Below are positions 6,301 to 9,379 of a stretch of DNA of 9,379 bases, piece after piece. The translations under genes were made by a program, and so were the position numbers. The stretch is from an uncultured Collinsella sp. GTDB lineage: Bacteria > Actinomycetota > Coriobacteriia > Coriobacteriales > Coriobacteriaceae. Every line of letters starts with the position of its first letter. Positions within the stretch are counted from its first letter, which is position 1. The notes under the pieces were generated by a model that worked only from the letters and a program-made list of their open reading frames with translations, was not told the origin of the DNA and made no database searches. The DNA is taken from contig USJB01000036.1 of the NCBI GenBank assembly GCA_900554905.1, positions 1-9,379 of the forward strand. The letters run 5' to 3'.

Positions 6301-8158
6301 TGCCGCCCTGGACGATCACCTGGCTGCCGATCTCCTTGGGGTCGCGCAGCTTAATGACCTTGAACAGGGCGTTCTTGATGACGGAATAGGACAGGCCGGC
6401 CGCAATGTCGCCCACCGTGGCGCCTTCCTTTTGCGCCTGCTTGACGCGCGAGTTCATAAAGACCGTGCAGCGGCTGCCCAGGTCGACCGGGGCCTTGGCA
6501 TGGATGGCAGCGTTTGCGAACGCGCGCACGTCCATATTCATAGAGACGGCGAAGCTCTCGATAAAGCTACCGCAACCCGACGAGCAGGCCTCGTTGAGCA
6601 TGATGTGCTCGATCACGCCGTCCTTGACGCGCAGGCACTTCATGTCCTGGCCGCCAATGTCCAGAATGAACTCGACGCCGGGCAGGAACGCCTTGGCGCC
6701 GCGCAGATGCGCGACGGTCTCGATCTCGCCGGAGTCGGCCTTGAGGGCCTCGATGAGCAGCGCCTCGCCGTAGCCCGTGGTAGTCACGTGGCCGATGGTG
6801 CAACCGGCGGGAATGTGGTTGTAGAAATCGGCCATGATGACCTTGGCCGTGCCCAGGATGTCGCCGTTGTTGTTGCCGTACCAGGTGTGCAGCAGCTGAC
6901 CGTCCTCGCCCACGAGCGCGGCCTTCATGGTGGTGGAACCGGCGTCGATACCGATGAACACGCGGCCGGTGTAGCCGTCGAGCTTACCCTTGGGGACGAC
7001 CTCGGTGTCGTGGCGACCCTTGAACTCGGCAAAATCCTCGTCGGTGGCAAAGAGCGGGTCCAGGCGCTCGACCTCGGCACCCTGCGTGTCGCCCAGGGCA
7101 TCGATGGCCTCGATGAGCTGCGGGAACGTGCTGAGCTTGTTGGACTCGTGCGCCATGGCGGCGCCGCTCGCCACAAACAGGTGGGCGTTTTGGGGCACGA
7201 TACGGTGTTCCTCGTCCAGGTTGAGCGTGAGGTAGAAGCGGTGGCGCAGCTCGGAGAGGTACTGAAGCGGGCCGCCCAGGAAGGCGACGTTGCCGCGAAT
7301 GGGACGGCCGCACGCCAGGCCCGAGATGGTCTGGGTCACGACGGCCTGGAAGATGGAAGCGGCGACGTCCTCGGGGCGGGCGCCTTCGTTGAGCAGCGGC
7401 TGGACGTCGGTCTTGGCAAAGACGCCGCAGCGGCTGGCAATGGGATAGATGGTGGTGGCGTTTGCCGCGAGCTCGTTAAGGCCGCTGGCATCGGTGTGCA
7501 GCAGAGTGGCCATCTGGTCGATGAACGCGCCCGTGCCGCCGGCGCAGGTGCCGTTCATGCGCTGCTCGATGCCGTTGTCGAAGTAGATGATCTTGGCATC
7601 CTCGCCGCCCAGCTCGATGGCGACATCGGTGGCCGGGATGAGGGTCTCGACGGCACGCTTGCTGGCGATGACCTCCTGGACAAACTCCAGGTCGAGCCAC
7701 TGGGACAGCAGCAGGCCGCCCGAGCCGGTAATGGCGCAGGTCATCTGGGCCGTCGGCAGCACGGTCGCAGCGCCCTCGAACAGGTCGCGGGCGCAGGCGC
7801 GGACGTCGGTGTGGTGGCGCTGGTACTTGGCGTAGACGATCTGGTTGTCGTCGTTGAGCACGGCGAGCTTAACGGTGGTGGAGCCCACGTCGATGCCCAG
7901 GTGCAGGTTGCCGCGGGCGGCCTCGGGGTTGAAGATCGCGCCTTCGGGGGCCTGGGCGGCGGCTACGGGCTCAGCGGCGGTGGCGGGCTCGCTGACGACG
8001 GACGTCTCCCCTGCCACGTTCTTGGCATCGGCAACTGCCTCGGCAACTTTCTCGGCAGCCGCGGTCGCGGCCTTCTGCGCGGCGTCCACCACGGCGGGCG
8101 CGGCCTCGCGTGCGGCAGCGACCACACGGTCTTTAATGCCCTCGACGAGTTTGCTCAT
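3377..8158 (-). CDS. Giant 2-hydroxyacyl-CoA dehydratase activase fusion (two BcrAD/BadFG ATPase modules, DUF2229, dehydratase-like segments)
   Basis: The protein has 1593 residues from ATG 8158, with AGGAGA at 8163-8168. Residues 1-83 are an Ala-rich helical extension. ATPase module 1 (about 86-340) shows GIDVGSTTVK (88-97), ELGGEDAK (182-189), C205 and C244. Module 2 (about 400-657) shows GIDAGSTTMK (403-412), DIGGQDMK (500-507), C525 and C564. In both modules the two cysteines are 39 residues apart, as in HgdC-type activators, where they bind a [4Fe-4S] cluster between two subunits. C686, C689, C693 and C712 form a further metal-site candidate before the DUF2229 region (about 750-960). After an Ala/Pro-rich linker (about 1080-1112), a second half carries ILCPQMAP, ICYPS, TGGGCRATNY and PFACLPNHVVG, like DUF2229 or dehydratase subunits, and ends with CVSC. 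HgdC-type activators use ATP to drive electron transfer to radical dehydratases. The target enzyme is not encoded here, so the substrate is unknown. Confidence 0.92.
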   Translation of the reverse strand: MSKLVEGIKDRVVAAAREAAPAVVDAAQKAATAAAEKVAEAVADAKNVAGETSVVSEPATAAEPVAAAQAPEGAIFNPEAARGNLHLGIDVGSTTVKLAVLNDDNQIVYAKYQRHHTDVRACARDLFEGAATVLPTAQMTCAITGSGGLLLSQWLDLEFVQEVIASKRAVETLIPATDVAIELGGEDAKIIYFDNGIEQRMNGTCAGGTGAFIDQMATLLHTDASGLNELAANATTIYPIASRCGVFAKTDVQPLLNEGARPEDVAASIFQAVVTQTISGLACGRPIRGNVAFLGGPLQYLSELRHRFYLTLNLDEEHRIVPQNAHLFVASGAAMAHESNKLSTFPQLIEAIDALGDTQGAEVERLDPLFATDEDFAEFKGRHDTEVVPKGKLDGYTGRVFIGIDAGSTTMKAALVGEDGQLLHTWYGNNNGDILGTAKVIMADFYNHIPAGCTIGHVTTTGYGEALLIEALKADSGEIETVAHLRGAKAFLPGVEFILDIGGQDMKCLRVKDGVIEHIMLNEACSSGCGSFIESFAVSMNMDVRAFANAAIHAKAPVDLGSRCTVFMNSRVKQAQKEGATVGDIAAGLSYSVIKNALFKVIKLRDPKEIGSQVIVQGGTFMSDATLRAFEQLTGVHAVRPDIAGCMGAYGAALLARDRAGADGTSTILSAEDIAHLTVTQKHVRCGRCSNNCQLTVNDFGGGRRFITGNRCEKGAGHKKQKTEAPNLFKKKNELLFNREVLSPDEAPRGTVGIPRALNMYENYPFWHAFFTRLGFSVQLSDQSSKKTYQAGIESMPSESVCYPAKMSHGHVMNLIDRDVDFIWMPCVRWERKEDPTAGNCYNCPIVMSYPTALALNIDEIREQNIEFLYPFVPYHDKTELKRRLYQVLAVDRVADAEAGRGRVRGPKITRSEVDAAVNAAFEADARFHEDIQTMGEEALKWVEDHGGHGIVLAGRPYHNDPEINHALPELISSFGFAVFTEDSLAHLVKPERPIRVVDQWMYHSRLYAVARFVTMRNDLDLIQLNSFGCGLDALTTDQVQEILEASGKIYTVLKIDEVSNLGAARIRIRSLMAALKDQEAERLAEATAAGEAYEQGDAAPVAPSTDAPAFASRKYTFEAQRESASTAWPKVPFTEQMREEGYTILCPQMAPIHFDLVKEVFRGAGYNLELLPSTDHDAVEAGLRYVNNDICYPSILVTGQIMEAIESGRYDLSKTAVVISQTGGGCRATNYIALIRKALRESGHPEIPVISLSAVALGEDNPGFKITPALLKQAVYAVLFGDVMMQMLYRCRPYEATPGAANALYEEYMARARKLAPKFNRHNYTKLCREAIRAFDTMPLVGEGTKPRVGVVGEILVKFHPTANNHVVDVIEREGCEAVVPGLLDFFLYSMSNAELQKDELGSSATARASMQALIKLVDWMRTPVEEMLEKSRRFEAPERIGTMADKARTVLSVCNNMGEGWLLTAEMLDLIDHGAPNIICTQPFACLPNHVVGKAVIKELRRQHPESNIVAVDYDPGASEVNQLNRIKLMISVAKENMRAGKGFKLEKVAPLAMDEVTGQMRAHDGCVSCGPASEEAVASVAKRLGRGIKK

Positions 8159-8162
8159 TGTC

Positions 8163-8168
8163 TCTCCT
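8163..8168 (-). promoter_or_regulatory. Ribosome binding site of the activase gene
   Basis: AGGAGA in the coding strand lies four bases before ATG 8158 and directly follows the TetR stop codon (8172-8170). It confirms the activase start and the tight TetR-activase linkage. Confidence 0.75.
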
Positions 8169-8169
8169 C

Positions 8170-8880
8170 TTAGTTGTTGGACTCGACGGTTGCGGTGGTG
8201 TCGACCGCGTCCTCGAGCTGCAGGTTCAATAGCTTCATGCCGTATTCCGGCACGTTGATATCGATGGGTTGGCCATACAGGTCGCCGGGGCGCACAAAGG
8301 CGATAACCGTCATAATGCGCGCCATGGCCTCGGGCGATTCGGTGAGCCCACGCTCAAACCAGCGCTGAATCATGCCGACCTCGGCACTTACGACGTAGGT
8401 AACGTAGTAGTCAAAGAACGTGCCCAGCGCCAGGCCCAAAATGCCCGTCTGCGCACGCGGCACCACAGCCTCACGAGCGGTGTCGATGATTCTTTTAATG
8501 AAGGCCTGGTCGCCGCCCGGACCCAGCAGCGCACCGATTAAGTCGCGGTTGGCCGCAAGATAACGCAGCAAATCAACCGAACCGGGCGCCGGCTCGAGCT
8601 CATCGATGTTGTGATAGAGATCGGGCAGCTGAGCTGCGGTGATGAGCTCAATGCGCTCACGGATCTCGGCCAGCAAGCCGTCCTCGATTTGATTGATAAA
8701 GTCGGGGATATCGCGGTAGTGCGAATAGAACGTGCGGCGCGTAAGGCCAGCGCGCTCGGTGAGCGACGCGACGTTAATGCGCGAAAGGTCGCCGCTTTCG
8801 GCAAGCTCGCTGGCAAGCGCCTGGCGAAGGGCACGCTGTGAGCGAAGGGACCGGCGGTCGCATTTCTCGAGCTGGGACAA
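8170..8880 (-). CDS. TetR/AcrR-family transcriptional regulator
   Basis: The protein has 236 residues and starts at TTG 8880 with AGGAGG (8885-8890) four bases upstream; no ATG lies nearby in frame. Residues 10-60 form the DNA-binding domain, with the helix-turn-helix at about 36-57 (NVASLTERAGLTRRTFYSHY), the classic TetR signature. The C-terminal part (about 105-196, with FFDYYVTYVVSAEVGMIQRW and a TESPEAMARIM ending) resembles the ligand-binding domains of DhaS-like TetR proteins. This is a family resemblance, not an identification. The stop lies 11 bases before the activase start, so the two are co-transcribed and the regulator probably controls the activase and itself. Two inverted repeats upstream are likely operators. 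The inducer cannot be read from the sequence; a CoA thioester or fermentation intermediate is a guess. Confidence 0.9.
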   Translation of the reverse strand: MSQLEKCDRRSLRSQRALRQALASELAESGDLSRINVASLTERAGLTRRTFYSHYRDIPDFINQIEDGLLAEIRERIELITAAQLPDLYHNIDELEPAPGSVDLLRYLAANRDLIGALLGPGGDQAFIKRIIDTAREAVVPRAQTGILGLALGTFFDYYVTYVVSAEVGMIQRWFERGLTESPEAMARIMTVIAFVRPGDLYGQPIDINVPEYGMKLLNLQLEDAVDTTATVESNN

Positions 8881-8900
8881 GCGTCCTCCTTGTTACTCAG

Positions 8901-8920
8901 ACTGTGCGCTATTGCACAGT
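8901..8920. promoter_or_regulatory. Inverted repeat, likely TetR operator (proximal)
   Basis: The minus strand reads ACTGTGCAATAGCGCACAGT: seven-bp perfect arms with a six-base spacer, 21 bases upstream of the TTG start. It lies just behind a plausible -10 box (TAATAC, 8925-8930), where a bound repressor would block transcription. Confidence 0.6.
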
Positions 8921-8924
8921 GCGA

Positions 8925-8950
8925 GTATTATTGCACACCGTGTGCATCAA
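8925..8950 (-). promoter_or_regulatory. Candidate promoter of the TetR-activase operon
   Basis: In the minus strand TAATAC (8925-8930) resembles a -10 box, and TTGATG (8945-8950) resembles a -35 box, but only 14 bases separate them, shorter than usual. The distal operator fills the spacer. The promoter may be weak or may need distortion or an activator, or I may have the wrong -35. Confidence 0.35.
8932..8946. promoter_or_regulatory. Inverted repeat, likely TetR operator (distal)
   Basis: TGCACACCGTGTGCA has seven-bp perfect arms around one central base. It shares the TGCAC half-site with the proximal repeat at 8901-8920 and overlaps the probable -35/-10 spacer of the regulator gene. Confidence 0.6.
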
Positions 8951-8971
8951 CACGTAAAGGCAATATTTTGG

Positions 8972-9000
8972 ATGTGACAGGGACTGCCCCCTTGTCACAT
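8972..9000. repeat. REP/RAYT-like palindrome
   Basis: ATGTGACA (8972-8979) and TGTCACAT (8993-9000) are perfect arms; inside them a G-T pair and two G-C pairs extend the stem, with loop ACTGCCC. From memory, palindromes of the type TGTGACA-GGGAC-GTCACA recur in intergenic regions of many bacteria and go with REP-associated tyrosine transposases. No transposase gene is present here. Confidence 0.45.
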
Positions 9001-9056
9001 TCAGCGACCGCCTAGGTTGTGCCAGTTGTGCCTGGCTTTTGGAGCGGCATTGCCGA

Positions 9057-9085
9057 TTGTTCAAAATGTCATTCGTGGGTAGAAT
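9057..9085 (+). promoter_or_regulatory. Candidate promoter of the small structured RNA
   Basis: TTGTTC (9057-9062), 17 bases, then TAGAAT (9080-9085). The -10 matches consensus in five of six bases and the spacing is ideal; the -35 is only half matched. The predicted start is near 9092. Confidence 0.5.
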
Positions 9086-9091
9086 AGTGTC

Positions 9092-9174
9092 GACGGCAGC
9101 CCAAGTTCTGGAAAGCTGGGCAGCGCCGTTGCTTGGATTAAGGGGTCAACGCCTTAGCGGCGGCGACCCCTTTT
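9092..9174 (+). ncRNA. Putative small antisense RNA, antitoxin candidate
   Basis: An RNA of about 83 nt is predicted from the promoter at 9057-9085 to the T-run at 9171-9174. The first hairpin pairs CGGC (9094-9097) with GCCG (9125-9128) and GCCCA (9099-9103) with TGGGC (9117-9121). The second is the terminator stem at 9140-9172. No ORF with a ribosome binding site lies inside it. Its 3' part is complementary to the end of the 41-codon gene on the other strand, from about codon 36 through the stop, so it is a convergent, 3'-overlapping antisense RNA. Its 5' leader repeats the leader of the opposing gene. Transcription is predicted, not shown. Confidence 0.5.
9140..9174. terminator. Shared terminator of the convergent toxin-like gene and small RNA
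   Basis: AAGGGGTC (9140-9147) pairs with GACCCCTT (9165-9172), with a further CGCC/GGCG pairing inside. TTTT follows on the plus strand, so it is strong in that direction. On the minus strand only TTAATCC follows, so termination of the toxin-like transcript may be leaky. Confidence 0.8.
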
Positions 9175-9279
9175 ACGTTGCTTCGAACGTTGCTTGAGTG
9201 CCTCGGAAAGCCCGACGAGCGCCGTGGAGAACGAGACCAAAGCGGTCAGAAGTCTCACGAAATCAATCAGATCGGTCAT
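9154..9279 (-). CDS. 41-residue toxin-like cationic membrane peptide
   Basis: ATG 9279 to TAA 9156-9154. The ribosome binding site GGAGGTGA (9285-9292) matches the anti-Shine-Dalgarno perfectly, with GGAGG eight bases from the ATG. The peptide begins MTDLIDF, has a moderately hydrophobic or amphipathic segment (about 7-28, LLTALVSFSTALVGLSEAL) and ends in a tail of alternating Lys, Arg and Gln (29-41, finishing RKRGRRR), net charge about +7. Size, layout and context match type I toxins (Fst, TxpA/BsrG and holin-like toxin types), but I see no firm family signature. The codons of the basic tail form the stem of the shared terminator. The leader can fold to hide the ribosome binding site, and a convergent small RNA candidate overlaps the 3' end. 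A harmless small membrane peptide is the main alternative. Confidence 0.65.
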   Translation of the reverse strand: MTDLIDFVRLLTALVSFSTALVGLSEALKQRSKQRKRGRRR

Positions 9280-9287
9280 GGGCATCA

Positions 9288-9305
9288 CCTCCCATCAGAT
9301 GGAGG
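9288..9305 (-). promoter_or_regulatory. Hairpin sequestering the ribosome binding site of the toxin-like gene
   Basis: The minus strand reads CCTCCATCTGATGGGAGG. CCTCC pairs fully with the GGAGG of the ribosome binding site, with one more A-T pair across a one-base bulge. Just upstream, GGGCAGCGCCC (9304-9314) can form a competing small hairpin that shares the CC of the anti-ribosome-site arm, so two states are possible. Confidence 0.5.
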
Positions 9306-9343
9306 GCGCTGCCCGACACATGGAGCTGCCGTCAACGATACCG

Positions 9344-9349
9344 ATTCTA
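9344..9349 (-). promoter_or_regulatory. Candidate -10 box of the toxin-like gene
   Basis: TAGAAT on the minus strand, identical to the -10 of the small RNA, followed downstream by the same GACGGCAGC leader motif. An AT-rich stretch to the window edge lies upstream, but no good -35 is visible. The predicted start near 9337 would give a leader of about 57 bases. Confidence 0.4.
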
Positions 9350-9379
9350 TCAAAACTTAGTTATATATACGAATATATG

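Noticed and set aside
5147..8173. Plus-strand open frame of 1008 codons opposite the activase
   Set aside because: It is a GC-driven shadow: rich in His, Gly, Ala and Val with no recognisable domain, while the other strand carries clear ATPase motifs throughout.
9021..9040. GCCAG/CTGGC hairpin followed by TTTT, a possible plus-strand terminator
   Set aside because: The stem has only five bp, and no plus-strand gene lies upstream for it to end. The tandem GTTGTGCC copies at 9016-9032 are too short to call a repeat element.
9178..9360. 60-codon plus-strand frame opposite the toxin-like ORF
   Set aside because: It starts right behind a terminator, has no ribosome binding site and is hydrophilic shadow sequence.
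1..9379. CRISPR array, tRNA, rRNA, complete insertion sequence or riboswitch
   Set aside because: I saw no spaced direct repeats, cloverleaf with a CCA-type end, rRNA core sequence, transposase or recognisable aptamer core.

Overview
The window looks like chromosomal DNA from a high-GC Gram-positive anaerobe, most likely a member of the Coriobacteriia (Collinsella-like). This is an inference from GC-rich codon use, strong GGAGG-type ribosome binding sites, the style of the exported-protein signal sequence at the left end, and a very large 2-hydroxyacyl-CoA dehydratase activase fusion of the kind found in gut anaerobes. No rRNA, tRNA, CRISPR array or complete insertion sequence is visible.

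Layout. Positions 1-856 (minus strand) hold the 5' part of a secreted coiled-coil protein. Its reading frame is broken just after the signal peptide by a run of nine C on the plus strand (nine G in the coding strand); one extra G would reopen the frame to the window edge. A 307-base divergent intergenic region with a perfect 12-bp palindrome follows. At 1164-2303 (plus) lies a DUF389 membrane protein with a canonical EF-hand-type loop in a connecting segment. It converges, over a bidirectional terminator, on an unrecognised single-pass exported protein (2431-2880, minus) that is preceded by a 12-codon mini-ORF with its own strong ribosome binding site. Positions 3071-3288 hold a small frameshifted gene remnant, next to a strong terminator at 3311-3350.

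The centre (3377-8158, minus) is one 1593-residue gene with two ATPase activase modules, DUF2229-type segments and dehydratase-like segments. It lies 11 bases downstream of a TetR-family regulator (8170-8880, minus), and the two almost certainly form one transcription unit. Two inverted repeats sharing a TGCAC half-site lie just upstream of the regulator and are good candidates for its operators. A REP/RAYT-like palindrome sits at 8972-9000.

The right end (9057-9379) is the most striking part: an unlisted 41-codon ORF on the minus strand with a near-perfect ribosome binding site, a hydrophobic or amphipathic middle and a very basic tail. It faces a short, highly structured, promoter- and terminator-equipped RNA candidate on the plus strand. 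The two transcription units converge on one shared terminator whose stem encodes the toxin-like basic tail, and their promoter/leader regions are inverted copies of each other. This is the architecture of a type I toxin-antitoxin locus, and I consider it the best candidate for an undescribed system in the window.
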